Shown: positions 16,886 to 25,677, counted from the first letter of the stretch. The stretch: DNA of 64,000 nt from Bog-473 sp963788585 (GCA_963788585.1 CAWBHA010000003.1:2170001-2234000); one strand, 5' to 3'. A program made the numbers and translations. The notes: generated by a model from the sequence alone, not told the origin.

Positions 16886-16962
16886 GGACGTAGAAGCTAC
16901 TGCCGGTCCCGGGCGGGGCAGGGCCCGGCGGATGTCTAACCTCTGGTGGTCTCGCGACTCGG

Positions 16963-17035
16963 TCCGGGGTAGTTCAATCGGCAGAACGTCGGCCTTTGGA
17001 GCCGGATGTTGGAGGTTCGAGCCCTCCCCCCGGAA
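16963..17035 (+). tRNA. tRNA-Gln (anticodon TTG)
   Basis: Full cloverleaf: acceptor TCCGGGG with CCCCGGA, D-stem GTTC/GAAC, anticodon stem TCGGC/GCCGG with one T-G pair, loop CTTTGGA giving anticodon TTG, and T-arm GGAGG/CCTCC with TTCGAGC. Discriminator A at 17035; CCA is not encoded. Its 3' end recurs imperfectly at 22568-22593, which suggests past integration here. Confidence 0.93.
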
Positions 17036-17036
17036 C
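17011..17036 (+). repeat. Candidate attL: 3' end of tRNA-Gln
   Basis: The 26 bases covering the T-arm and acceptor 3' side of tRNA-Gln match 22568-22593 at 23 positions (same orientation). Integrating elements commonly recombine in tRNA 3' ends and leave such a copy. The block between is less GC-rich and carries accessory genes. Confidence 0.5.
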
Positions 17037-17268
17037 TATTGCTGTTAGCTGCATAAACGCCGTGCCGATGTGGAGGAGCGGCCCGAGCGTTCCACGAAGA
17101 CCTGATCTGCCGCGCGCGCCCTCGTGCAGGACGCCGGCTGGTGCATCAGGAACGATCGACCGACAAGAGGTCTCGATCCGGCCCCGCCCCTTCATGTAGG
17201 GCCTTCGGGCACCGGAGAAATGTTGCTGTTGTCCAGAGTGGGCGGCTTCTGACCGAGAAGCCCGTCCT

Positions 17269-18627
17269 CTATTGCTCACCTGCCAGGTTATCCGTGCGGC
17301 GACCCATGATCCCGAGGCGATGCGCGACAGCCTCGATGCCAACGGCTGCCAGAACTGCGAGAGATGGTTCCGCGGCCACACGGAATCGCGTGCTTCCATA
17401 GGTCAACGCAACGTTGATCATGACCACCAGTATGGGGACCATCACGATCACAAGTCGCCGCCATGACGACCTGGCCAGCACAACGAGTCCAATGAGCACA
17501 AAGGGAATGAGCACCCAGTAGAAGATGAAACTGAGCTCTTCGACCGTTGTATTCCGGCCCTCATCGACCGCGATGATCCTGTCGTTGGAGTAATCCAGTC
17601 CCCACGTGGCGGCTTCCCGCGCCACCACGACTCGAGGGATCTGTCCGAGGTGTTGGCGGGCGTACGTTTCCGCGTCGCTTGTAAGTACCCTGTCCAATGC
17701 GACTTCTGTCCAGCCAGTTGTCGGGTCAGGTGGTCTTTCGTACTTGACGACAAAGGCGCCGAGAGCAACAGAACACGCACCGCTGAAGGCCCCATAGGTC
17801 GGGCTCGTTGGGTCGAAACTCTGATTGCAATAGGACCCCTCGAGCGTTCCACCTTGTTGGGTGGAGAGCACCGCGCCACCCAGCTGGACGTCATTGCGAA
17901 TCAACCACGGACCTACGAGAACCAGCACTCCGGCAAGAAACGACAGCACCAAAATGCCGCGCATCTTCCAGGGGACAGAGGCGAACAAGAGGACCGGAAC
18001 TCCCAAGAGCACGACAAAGTCAATGGCCTCGCTGCGGATCAGGACCGCGAGAGCGACCGTGACACCCAAGGTGGCGAACCTGACCCAGTTGGGCCGCTCC
18101 ACGCAGCGGAGGGCCAGTAACAACATGAGTGGGATGACGATGAGGTAGATGCTCTCGCTGAGCAGAGAGCCAACGAGACTCAGCCAGAGGGGATTGATCG
18201 CTGCGAGAAAGGCTGCGAGGACACCGACAGTGGCTCCGGCCACCCTACGTCCCAACAAGCCCATCACCAAGACAGAGGTGCAGGTGACACATGCGAGGGC
18301 GAGTCGCTGGGCTTCGACCGAGTGCAGCCCGAATACATCGAATATCGCGAGCAGAGCGGGAAACAGTGGCGGATGGGCGGCTGTCGGAACCAGCTTGTCC
18401 GGGTGAGCCATGAACACCGCTGAGTATCCCTTGCCGTTGGCGAGATTAGAGCCTGTGGATCGAAAGAACCGTGCGTCACCCGGTACTTGGGGTAAGTCCA
18501 CCAGGGTCACGAAGGCGATCCGAACGAGCAACCCGAGTAAGACCGCCAGTGCGAGCAGTGCACCGAATGATGCCCCAGGGCCTGCCTTTTTCGATGTCTT
18601 CGGTGCTTGAACCGGTGTCAGGGTCAC
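17269..18627 (-). CDS. Polytopic GT-C glycosyltransferase (ArnT/PMT-like)
   Basis: 452-residue membrane protein with about 11-12 hydrophobic segments. The first large loop has DARFFRSTGSNLANGKGYS and AAHPPLFPALLA. This arrangement (acidic residue after TM1, then a His-Pro-Pro-Leu-hydrophobic motif) is typical of lipid-linked-sugar glycosyltransferases of the GT39/GT83 type. A lumenal segment near residues 255-330 contains two cysteines that may pair. Codon use is less GC-biased than in the flanking core genes, in keeping with the island. It is followed by no operon partner; the GT87-like gene is 64 bp upstream in the same direction. The sugar substrate is unknown. Confidence 0.8.
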   Translation of the reverse strand: MTLTPVQAPKTSKKAGPGASFGALLALAVLLGLLVRIAFVTLVDLPQVPGDARFFRSTGSNLANGKGYSAVFMAHPDKLVPTAAHPPLFPALLAIFDVFGLHSVEAQRLALACVTCTSVLVMGLLGRRVAGATVGVLAAFLAAINPLWLSLVGSLLSESIYLIVIPLMLLLALRCVERPNWVRFATLGVTVALAVLIRSEAIDFVVLLGVPVLLFASVPWKMRGILVLSFLAGVLVLVGPWLIRNDVQLGGAVLSTQQGGTLEGSYCNQSFDPTSPTYGAFSGACSVALGAFVVKYERPPDPTTGWTEVALDRVLTSDAETYARQHLGQIPRVVVAREAATWGLDYSNDRIIAVDEGRNTTVEELSFIFYWVLIPFVLIGLVVLARSSWRRLVIVMVPILVVMINVALTYGSTRFRVAAEPSLAVLAAVGIEAVAHRLGIMGRRTDNLAGEQ

Positions 18628-18691
18628 CCCACAAGTTTCGCGGATCAGGGCCGGAGTTGCTGTCCGATCGGTCCGGCGAACTGCGCCACCC

Positions 18692-19990
18692 TTACGCCGT
18701 CACGCGTGTCTTGGCCACTCCCGGACGTAGGCAAGCCTCACAAGCCGTCATGTTCCCGTGTCGCCGATACCAGATGGCCGCTGTGATGACGAGAATGTAT
18801 TGCGAGTACTGAGCGACGTTCGTGATCAGCGGGTACGGATAGCCAGACACGTACGAGGGAATCCGCAAATGGATGGCATCCAGAAGCGTCCCGTAGGGAG
18901 ACCACATGAGCGATGCGAGCACGAAGGCTGCCGCCAGCCCGACCCAGAAAACGGCCTCCGTCCTCGTCGTCGTGAACCGGACTATCGACAAGACGAAGAG
19001 CGGCGCCAACATCACTTGGTAATGCGACCAGTCAATGGGGCTCACCATGACGGAAAAGGCGCAGGCAAACGCAAACGACTCCCAGCTCGCAGTGTCGTAT
19101 CCGCGGAGGGCCTTCACGACCCATACGGCCAGGACGCCGATTGCAGCCCACGCCACCAGTTCCAACAGGGTCCAATGCGGCGAACCGAATGTTCGACAAA
19201 GGAGAGCCTGGGGTGAGAAGTTCACTCCTGCGCACGCCAGGCCGTAACGAGGTTTCGACTTGTCGGCAAAGTTCTCGATCGTCGGGAGCGGGTCGAAGGC
19301 GCCGAGGCTGTGCGCGTGCAATGCCAGCAAGCCCAGGGCACCGAGACTCAACCCGACCGCATATACACAGGCCCAGATGCCCGCAGGGCGGGTGGAGCGA
19401 CGTGCCAATAAGACAAACGGCAAGAGAATTGCGAGCGGTTTGATGGCGACCGACAGTCCGATGAGTCCGCCCGAGAGAACGGTTCGGTCTCTTCGCAGCG
19501 CCGCGAATCCACCCAGCGCGAGGACGAGCACAATGATGTTGAACTGCTTCCACCACACCGTCGATAGGACCGGACCGAATGAGGCAAGTCCCAGAGCGAC
19601 GATCCACACCCAAAGGGGCGATACCACGTCCCGCAGTCGTCGGACGACGACGGCGATCGTGCCGGCAACCAGGGCGACGTTAAGACCTGTGAGAAGGCGA
19701 CTGGCTGCGGTCTCGTCCCACACTCGAGATGTGCTGGCCATTGCGGCGGCGAGCACAGGCGTGCCCGTCCAGGAGAACAAGCTCTCGGGATGCCCGGTGT
19801 CCCACGCAACCTGACCGGCGAGATACGCCAGCCCGAAGTCATAGGTCTTGGGATCGGAAAACGCCCGCCAGGCCCACAGGCCGATTACGAGACAGATTGC
19901 AATGGCACCGAGCGCAGTTCCGTAGACCCGATACCCTCTCCTGGCCGTGGATGTTCCCGCAGAGATCGAAGAGGCCATCGCCGAGGGCAC
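18692..19990 (-). CDS. GT87/DUF2029-type membrane mannosyltransferase
   Basis: 432-residue polytopic protein. It shows YDFGLAYLAGQVAWDTGHPESLFSW, the DUF2029/GT87 pattern of an acidic residue in the first loop. KQFNIIVLVLALGGFAAL, GLSVAIKPLAILLPFVLL and SPIDWSHYQVMLAPLF follow. These match mycobacterial polyprenyl-phosphomannose-dependent mannosyltransferases that build lipomannan and arabinogalactan. The start is probably one of the two N-terminal Met codons at 19990 or shortly after. It lies in the tRNA-Gln-linked block together with the other GT-C gene. Confidence 0.8.
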   Translation of the reverse strand: MPSAMASSISAGTSTARRGYRVYGTALGAIAICLVIGLWAWRAFSDPKTYDFGLAYLAGQVAWDTGHPESLFSWTGTPVLAAAMASTSRVWDETAASRLLTGLNVALVAGTIAVVVRRLRDVVSPLWVWIVALGLASFGPVLSTVWWKQFNIIVLVLALGGFAALRRDRTVLSGGLIGLSVAIKPLAILLPFVLLARRSTRPAGIWACVYAVGLSLGALGLLALHAHSLGAFDPLPTIENFADKSKPRYGLACAGVNFSPQALLCRTFGSPHWTLLELVAWAAIGVLAVWVVKALRGYDTASWESFAFACAFSVMVSPIDWSHYQVMLAPLFVLSIVRFTTTRTEAVFWVGLAAAFVLASLMWSPYGTLLDAIHLRIPSYVSGYPYPLITNVAQYSQYILVITAAIWYRRHGNMTACEACLRPGVAKTRVTA

Positions 19991-20120
19991 GCTATCACCG
20001 GCCCCATTTGGCGCCCTCTGGGCTAACGGTTTGGTTGTCCTCGATCACACTCTTCTTCGCTGGGGCAAGCCGGCCACGTGGTTTCCATGAGCCCCGCCGC
20101 AAGCACATAACGTCCGCCCG

Positions 20121-20636
20121 ATGCCGAAGGGGTCTTTTGCCTGGTTGGTTTGGGGCGCAGCAGTGGCGCTTGTGTATGCCGCCCTCGGCGTGCTGGCCTA
20201 CGTCATAGGCCCGGCCAAGTCTCCCCTCACCGAGCATTCTTGTGCGATCGTCGGAACCGGGTCCGGTCGGACAACTCAAGGGGACTCTTCGGCCTTCCGG
20301 ATCCTCGCCTTCACGGCACCGCCGACCGGCTCTGTCCTCTTCACCGACGAAGGACCAACGTCGCCCTTGCAATTCCACGACTCTCACATCTCGACGGTCA
20401 CGTGTTCGGTAAATGGAGGAGCTGGATCCGTCACCGGCACGGCCGATCTGAGGACCGGGCCGTCTGACATCGTCGGATTCAGAATCGATCTGAAAGTGTC
20501 CGACGGGACGGGAGGACCTACGACCTTCCGGGTCCGACTGACGGACGGCTACGACTCGGGCACCGAGACGCTCAGAAGCGCAGATCTCTCTCTTACGAAC
20601 CACAGCGTCAGTCGGCACAGTGTGGTGAGAGAATGA
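20121..20636 (+). CDS. Exported small protein of unknown function
   Basis: 171 residues from ATG 20121. Residues 7-31 form one hydrophobic anchor or signal segment. The rest is a beta-rich domain with two cysteines (HSCAIVGTG and TVTCSVNGG). Its second half (GTADLRTGPSDIVGFRIDL, TTFRVRLTDGYDSGTETL) reads like the extracellular 'post-COAP' type domain found in secreted adhesins, by resemblance only. It is divergent from the GT87-like gene, 130 bp away. Confidence 0.6.
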   Translation: MPKGSFAWLVWGAAVALVYAALGVLAYVIGPAKSPLTEHSCAIVGTGSGRTTQGDSSAFRILAFTAPPTGSVLFTDEGPTSPLQFHDSHISTVTCSVNGGAGSVTGTADLRTGPSDIVGFRIDLKVSDGTGGPTTFRVRLTDGYDSGTETLRSADLSLTNHSVSRHSVVRE

Positions 20637-20665
20637 CGCCCGGCAACGAGAACGTTCGATATGTG

Positions 20666-20912
20666 CTACTCCGGCCGGTCAAGCTGCGTCTCGGGGACGC
20701 CTAGGGATCCGCCGTATTCCTCGGCCTCGGCCCTTCCCATCGCCACGGACATGCCGAAAGGCTTCTCCAGCGAGGACGACAAAGGTCTCCTCTGCCGTAC
20801 GGAAGCCCCGCCCGATCAAGCGATCGGGCTCACGCCCTTAGGAGATCGGCTAGGACCTGATCTTCTCAAGGAACTCAATGAGAGTCCATGTGCGGGGCTG
20901 TCCAGCGTTCAC
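20666..20912 (-). pseudogene. Decayed paralogue of the small gene at 63227-63598
   Basis: The minus strand here aligns with the 3' two-thirds of the intact 123-residue gene near the right edge. Matching pieces are GQPRTWTLIEF against GQPLTWTFIEF, FRTAEETFVVLAGEAFRH against FRTPEETFVVFAGRVFRY, and SLGVPETQLDRPE-stop against SLGVPEAQLDWPE-stop. Several indels and in-frame stops (TAG and TAA after the first piece) destroy the frame. The DNA similarity is high enough to be seen by eye. The 5' third is too diverged to place. Confidence 0.75.
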
Positions 20913-21303
20913 CTCTCCAAGGCTCCGGAAAAGCGCTGAGGCACCGGCCTGACGTCACCCGACGGCAACTACGAGATACAGAGCGCCGTCTTCGGGCAGC
21001 AGGGCAGATCGCGACGAGCTCGGCGGTTGCCGTCGAGCTTAGGAACGTGAAAAGCGGGCAGTGAGGAACACGTTGCACCGGACCCCGAGGCATGTCTGAC
21101 CGTTCCTGAACGCCAGTTGTGTCCACTCCGCCAGCCCGTGAGCTCGTCCTTGACCTGGCTGTCGGGCGTCGGGCGCGCTCTTCATTCCCCTGCGGATTTG
21201 CCACGCTCTTCAGAAGGGTCCCCCCAGCGGCGATCGGGTGCCAGCTCAGCGGCACGACCGGGGCAGTCCGCGCAAAACGAACCGGGTAGGGTTGGGACGG
21301 ACC
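20913..21303. other. Intergenic stretch without a recognisable gene
   Basis: About 390 bp between the decayed gene and the repeat-bearing secreted protein. No frame has a convincing start with coding character and I see no strong hairpin. It may include the lost 5' end of the decayed gene and the promoter of the next gene. Confidence 0.4.
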
Positions 21304-22500
21304 GTGAGGAAATCGACAGCTCCCATTGCGTCACTGGTCGCGACGTTGATAGGCGTCGTGACGCTTGCACCGCTCACGGTGTCCTTGTCCGCCACTGCCT
21401 CTCCGAGCGCTGCGCAGGTTGGGATGACACCCCATGTTGGCTCCACGACGTGCGATGGAAGTCTGCCCACCGGAACGGTCGTCGGAATCGCCGCCACCAG
21501 TAACGACGGCGGATATTGGATCGCCAACGACCAGGGCTTGGTCGTCTCGTGCGGAGACGCACCCAACTTCGGGAATCTGCCGACGACGCCCGTTCGTCCC
21601 ATCGTTGGCATCGCTTCTACACCTGACGGAGGCGGGTACTACCTCGTCGGTTCGGACGGTGGCGTGTTCTCCTTTGGGGATGCACAGTTCCAGGGGTCGG
21701 CGAGCGGGAAGCCGCTCAATCGGCCGGTCGTCGGCATCGCAGTGGACTCGGCCACTGGCGGTTACTGGCTTGTTGCATCTGATGGCGGCGTCTTCGCCTA
21801 TAACGCACCGTTCGACGGATCGGCGGGCGCTCTGCGACTGAACCAACCCGTGGTCGGCATCGCGGAAGCCGACGGAGGAAGCGGCTACTGGCTCGTTGCG
21901 TCCGACGGCGGCCTCTTCGCCTACAACGCCCCGTTCTATGGATCAACTGGCTCCGTCCGGTTAAACAAGCCAGTCGTCGGGATGGGAAGCGACTTGGCGT
22001 CGGGCGGCTACTGGCTCGTTGCGTCCGACGGCGGCATCTTCGCCTACAACGCGCCGTTCTATGGATCGACTGGCTCCATCCGGTTGAACAAGCCAGTCGT
22101 CGGGATGGAGGCCAACGGCACCGGCACGGGGTATAGGTTCGTGGCGTCAGACGGCGGTGTATTCCGATTCGGGACCGCCGGCTTCTATGGGTCAGCGGTG
22201 GTTCCGCTTCCGCCAGCCACGAGCGTCATCAAGCCTTCGAATAGGGCGACGCTGTCACAATCGATCTACCTCGACGCGTACGCATCGAACACCGCCACCA
22301 GCGTCGAGTTTCGGCTCTTGGGCGGTATCTACGGCTTCTCGGGCCCGGTAATCTGCACCGCCGCGGCAACGCCCTATGGATGGATATGCGGATGGAACAC
22401 TGCGACGGTCCCTAACGGTCCCTACGTTCTGGTGTCTGAAGCCTTCAACGCGGGTGGGAGCTCACTGAGTTTGCGGATCAACATCATTGTCGACAACTGA
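21304..22500 (+). CDS. Secreted protein with beta-propeller-like repeats and an Ig-like domain
   Basis: 398 residues from GTG 21304, which starts a signal peptide (VRKSTAPIASLVATLIG to about residue 38). Five repeats of about 41 residues follow, from roughly 95 to 300, each with the core P-VVGI ... GYWLVASDGG-FAYNAPFYGS. This WLVASDGG pattern is common in actinobacterial surface proteins and probably forms blades. Two central copies are nearly identical at DNA level (unit 123 bp), a sign of recent duplication. The last 95 residues form an Ig-like module (PPATSVIKPSN, ...YGWICGWNTATVPNGPYVL) also found twice in the convergent gene next door. Earlier in-frame starts exist (21238). Confidence 0.75.
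   Translation: MRKSTAPIASLVATLIGVVTLAPLTVSLSATASPSAAQVGMTPHVGSTTCDGSLPTGTVVGIAATSNDGGYWIANDQGLVVSCGDAPNFGNLPTTPVRPIVGIASTPDGGGYYLVGSDGGVFSFGDAQFQGSASGKPLNRPVVGIAVDSATGGYWLVASDGGVFAYNAPFDGSAGALRLNQPVVGIAEADGGSGYWLVASDGGLFAYNAPFYGSTGSVRLNKPVVGMGSDLASGGYWLVASDGGIFAYNAPFYGSTGSIRLNKPVVGMEANGTGTGYRFVASDGGVFRFGTAGFYGSAVVPLPPATSVIKPSNRATLSQSIYLDAYASNTATSVEFRLLGGIYGFSGPVICTAAATPYGWICGWNTATVPNGPYVLVSEAFNAGGSSLSLRINIIVDN
21715..22125 (+). repeat. Tandem 123-bp coding repeats
   Basis: Consecutive units encode PVVG...GYWLVASDGG...FAYNAPF-GS...RLN. The second and third full units share long exact stretches (for example around 21892-21960 and 22015-22083), differing at scattered, mostly third-codon positions. 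Copy number may vary between strains. Confidence 0.7.
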
Positions 22501-22567
22501 CCGGTTCCTTTTTCCGGCTCGGCCGTAGCCGGGCTCCCGTGATCGAGGAGACATCGAACACGGCGTC

Positions 22568-22593
22568 GGAGGTTTGCGCCCTCCCTCCGGAAC
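22568..22593 (+). repeat. Candidate attR: imperfect copy of tRNA-Gln 3' end
   Basis: Matches 17011-17036 at 23 of 26 bases in the same orientation, including GGAGGTT, GCCCTCCC and CCGGAAC. No tRNA body precedes it. With the tRNA copy it brackets a 5.5-kb block of accessory genes, but no integrase remains inside. Confidence 0.5.
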
Positions 22594-22645
22594 CCGGCGT
22601 TGGCCTGCATGGGCTCCCCGAACGGACGACGGCCGTGCGTGTCTC

Positions 22646-24232
22646 TCAGTGGTCAACCGTGACGCTGACGCCGGGGCTGGTGCCGCTGACCCCACCGGGG
22701 TACGAAGCGACGCTCGTCAGCGTGTAGGCACCGTCGAGAACGCCCGTCGTGTTCCACTCCGCCAGCCATCCGTAGGCGGTGAGGGTCGCCGTGGCGATCA
22801 CCGAGTCGCTCAGGGAGCCCCCGGTGAGCTCGAACTGGACCTGGCTCACCCCTGACGAGGCCGTGGCGTCGAGGCCCTGGGAGCCCTTCACGGTGGCGCC
22901 GCTCGAGGGAACCAGGACGGACGTGGTCGGAGGTGCATTGTTCACGGTGACCGTGGTCCCGCTGCTGTAGGCGCTCAGGCCCGCCGCGTCGAAGGCCTCG
23001 CTCTGCAAGGTGTAGGTGCCGTTGGGAACGGAGATGGTGTTCCATCCGGCGAGCCATCCGTAGAGGGTCAGCGTGCCGGTGGCGAGCACGACGTGGTTCA
23101 GCGTCCCACCGGTGAGCTGGAAGTTGACCTTCGTCAGGGTGCCGTAGTCGGAGGCGATCGCGTCGAGGTACTGGCTCCCGAACACCGAGGCCCGGTTCGC
23201 CGGAAGGACCACGCTCGTGGTGGGCGGGTTGTCGACGAAGAGGGACGCCGAGGCCGTGTTCGTGAGCGGTATGCCGTCGAGCGATGCCGTGAGCGTCACG
23301 TCGACTTTCACCGTCCCGGTGACCGTGGACGGGACGGTGAAGCCGCCGGAGAGCGCGGGTGGTGTGAACACCCCTCCGCTGTAGCTCGCAGGCGCCACCT
23401 GCGCGTTCGTGACCGCGGGAACGGATCGTCCCTTCGAATCGACCACGGTGACCGTCACCGAGGGTGGAGCCCCCCCGCTCGACTCGAGCGAGGACTCGAG
23501 AACGTCCAGGGTGGCGAGCCACCAGTAGGTCGTCGCCCCTGCGGCGTCACTGACCGACACGGTCTGATTGGGATCGGCGATCGAGGCAGAGAGGGCCAGC
23601 GTCGGGCTGGGGGGGAAGAACGGGAAGCCGGAGTACTCGAACAGCGCGCTCCCCGCTCCCACGGGGGTGAACGACGAGAGGTCGATCATGGCCAGGGCGC
23701 AACCGAGAAGGCCGGAGTTGAACTCCTCCTGGGTCGGGGGGCACGAGGCGTTCTTGTCGACTGCCTGGAACGTGGGGACGGTCCAGGTGGTGTCGAGGTC
23801 CCCCGATGCGTTCGAGGTCGCGGTGGCCGCCGAGGAGAGATCGATCTCCTGGAGTGCCGTCAAGAGCGCCATCAGGCCGGCCAATGACGTGATCTGACCG
23901 GAGAAGAGCGGTGCAGCGGCTGGATCGATCGCCAGGACCAGGCTCGTGCCCACCAAGAGGTACGGATGCAGGGCGGGCAGTCCCGTGCAGTCGATCGTGA
24001 TCTTGGTGCCCGCGGACACCCCCGTGATCAGCGGCGTGGAGCTGCCGTTGAAGGTGCAGGCCGGACCCGTGGCCGCGGCTGCGGCCGGCGTCGCGCCCCC
24101 GCCACTCAAGGCCGTCGTGCCGACGACGGCGGCCGCACCGCACGACAGCGTGAGCACTGACGCGACCAAGCAAACCCTCGCGAACCGAACGAGCGGCACC
24201 GTCCGCCCTCCCCTTCGTCTGGAGCCCGCCAC
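22646..24232 (-). CDS. Secreted protein with two C-terminal Ig-like modules
   Basis: 528 residues. The N-terminus has a twin-Arg-like basic stretch, then a hydrophobic segment (about 15-45) ending in an Ala-rich cleavage region. The middle has few recognisable motifs: a Cys pair near 58 and 81 and a Cys pair near 168 and 182. Two modules of about 90 residues end the protein, starting PPTTSVVLPANRASVFGSQ and PPTTSVLVPSSGATVKGSQ; each has the signature YGWLA-WNT followed by -G-YTL-S. The same module ends the convergent gene at 21304-22500. A surface or matrix adhesin is likely; no catalytic residues are seen. Confidence 0.75.
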   Translation of the reverse strand: MAGSRRRGGRTVPLVRFARVCLVASVLTLSCGAAAVVGTTALSGGGATPAAAAATGPACTFNGSSTPLITGVSAGTKITIDCTGLPALHPYLLVGTSLVLAIDPAAAPLFSGQITSLAGLMALLTALQEIDLSSAATATSNASGDLDTTWTVPTFQAVDKNASCPPTQEEFNSGLLGCALAMIDLSSFTPVGAGSALFEYSGFPFFPPSPTLALSASIADPNQTVSVSDAAGATTYWWLATLDVLESSLESSGGAPPSVTVTVVDSKGRSVPAVTNAQVAPASYSGGVFTPPALSGGFTVPSTVTGTVKVDVTLTASLDGIPLTNTASASLFVDNPPTTSVVLPANRASVFGSQYLDAIASDYGTLTKVNFQLTGGTLNHVVLATGTLTLYGWLAGWNTISVPNGTYTLQSEAFDAAGLSAYSSGTTVTVNNAPPTTSVLVPSSGATVKGSQGLDATASSGVSQVQFELTGGSLSDSVIATATLTAYGWLAEWNTTGVLDGAYTLTSVASYPGGVSGTSPGVSVTVDH

Positions 24233-24312
24233 CCCCGTGGAGCTCGTGATCGGCTAACAAGTGTTCGTATACCCGGCTCGGCGAAGCCGAAACAGGAGTG
24301 GCCTCTGTTCGA

Positions 24313-24702
24313 TCAGCGCCCGGTGGCCCGGTCCTGCTCGGCGAGCTCCGCCAGGTAGGCGTTGTAGGCGGCCAGTTCGGGATCCTCGTCCTCGTCCGGT
24401 TCCAGCCCGGGACCGCCGGTCGGCGCGGCATCCGGCCCGTCGGCGCCCCGTCCGCCGGAAGCGGTCCCGGCCGCCACGGGCGGCGACGTGGCCGGAGAGG
24501 GCTCGTGGAGCAGGCGCCACCACATGTAGACGGCGTAGGCCGCGAAGAGTGGCCACTCGAACACGTAGGCCCAACTGAGCTCGTTCCCTCCGAGCGCGCG
24601 GGTGATCTGCCACACGCACATGGCCATGAAGGCGGGGACCACGACGAGGAGGACGGCGTGGAGCCGCAGCGCGCGCGGCGAGAGCCAGACCTCCTTGTCC
24701 AT
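24313..24702 (-). CDS. Small two-TM membrane protein, acidic tail
   Basis: 129 residues from ATG 24702 (a TTG three bases upstream is also possible). Two hydrophobic helices lie at about residues 14-33 and 45-62, followed by a Pro/Gly-rich linker and an acidic tail ending near LAELAEQDRATGR. Its start is 13 bp after the hydrolase stop, so the two likely share a transcript. Resembles unnamed actinobacterial membrane proteins with LRLHAVLLVVVP and a Trp-rich second helix; function unknown. Confidence 0.7.
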   Translation of the reverse strand: MDKEVWLSPRALRLHAVLLVVVPAFMAMCVWQITRALGGNELSWAYVFEWPLFAAYAVYMWWRLLHEPSPATSPPVAAGTASGGRGADGPDAAPTGGPGLEPDEDEDPELAAYNAYLAELAEQDRATGR

Positions 24703-24715
24703 CAAGCGTTATCCA

Positions 24716-25624
24716 TCAGGCGCCGCCGTAGAGGAAGCCGCCGATGATGGCCGCCAGCTCGAGCGGCCGGTCGCCCTGCACGCTGTGGCCGGCACCTTCC
24801 ACGCCGACGACGGTGGCGGTGGGCTGGCGACGCAGGAGCTCAGCCACGTCGTCGTCGTCCACCACCGACCAGGCCAGGCCGCGGACGAGCAGGACAGGCA
24901 CGTCGAGCCCGGAGACCGCATCCCAGAGGTCGCCGAATTCGGGGTGCGCACCCGATGGCTCGGTGCGGAAGCGGGCGTAGCGCCAGACCCAGCTGCCGTC
25001 CTCGCGCTGGACGGCGTTGTGCAGAATGCCGCGCCGCAGCGAGGACTCGGAGCGGCCCGGGTTGTGTTCCATGGTGCGCGCCAAGAGGTCCTCGAAGCTG
25101 CCGAAGCTGGCGGGGCCGTTGACGAAGTTGGTGATCGGCGCAGCCTTCTCGGCGTTGACGCCCGGCGTGACGTCCACCAACACCAAGGCGCGCACGAGCG
25201 CGGGGGCCTCTGCCGCCAGGGCCAAGGACGAGACGCCGCCGAGCGACATGCCCACGACACCGCGGGCGGAAGGAGCGAGCTCGGACACCACGGCCGCCAG
25301 GTCGCGTCCGTTGCTGGTGGGTGAGATCGCGCCGTCGGGGCCGCCGTCTGAATGCCCGTGGCCCGGGAGGTCGACAGCCAGGAGCGGCCGGGCCAGCGCG
25401 AGGGCGACGGTGTCCCAGGTGTGGGCGTTCTGCGCGCCGCCGTGCACCAGCACCAGCTCGGGGGGTCCGGTGCGGGCGCCCCACAGCAGGCTCGACACGC
25501 TGCGCCCGGGCTCGACCTCGACGTCGACGCGTTCCACGTCGGGGGGGCCGTCATAGGGGATGCCGTATTCGGACGCGTTCTCGTGGAAGAGCCCGAACTC
25601 GTCGTAGGGGATCCGCTCGGGCAC
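24716..25624 (-). CDS. Alpha/beta hydrolase
   Basis: 302-residue alpha/beta-hydrolase-fold enzyme. The oxyanion region is LVHGGAQNAHTWD, the nucleophile elbow is GMSLGG (Ser near residue 125), an Asp occurs in the RGLAWSVVDDDD segment, and the catalytic His is in VEGAGHSVQGDRP. There is no signal peptide. Substrates of such enzymes (esters, lactones, epoxides, haloalkanes) cannot be told from sequence. It is divergent from glmU, 53 bp apart. Confidence 0.88.
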   Translation of the reverse strand: MPERIPYDEFGLFHENASEYGIPYDGPPDVERVDVEVEPGRSVSSLLWGARTGPPELVLVHGGAQNAHTWDTVALALARPLLAVDLPGHGHSDGGPDGAISPTSNGRDLAAVVSELAPSARGVVGMSLGGVSSLALAAEAPALVRALVLVDVTPGVNAEKAAPITNFVNGPASFGSFEDLLARTMEHNPGRSESSLRRGILHNAVQREDGSWVWRYARFRTEPSGAHPEFGDLWDAVSGLDVPVLLVRGLAWSVVDDDDVAELLRRQPTATVVGVEGAGHSVQGDRPLELAAIIGGFLYGGA

Positions 25625-25677
25625 GCATCGAGTGTCCCATACGCACGCCGGGCGCCCGGCCCGGCTAAGAATGCGCC

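Noticed and set aside
16974..17399. A leftward frame ending GGGLEPPTSGSKGRR
   Set aside because: That ending is simply the antisense of tRNA-Gln, a common artefact; the rest shows no family resemblance.
20661..20939. A rightward 92-residue gene
   Set aside because: It is the antisense of the decayed copy of the 63-kb gene; the same antisense pattern (SSC-SGTPRD) appears opposite the intact gene.
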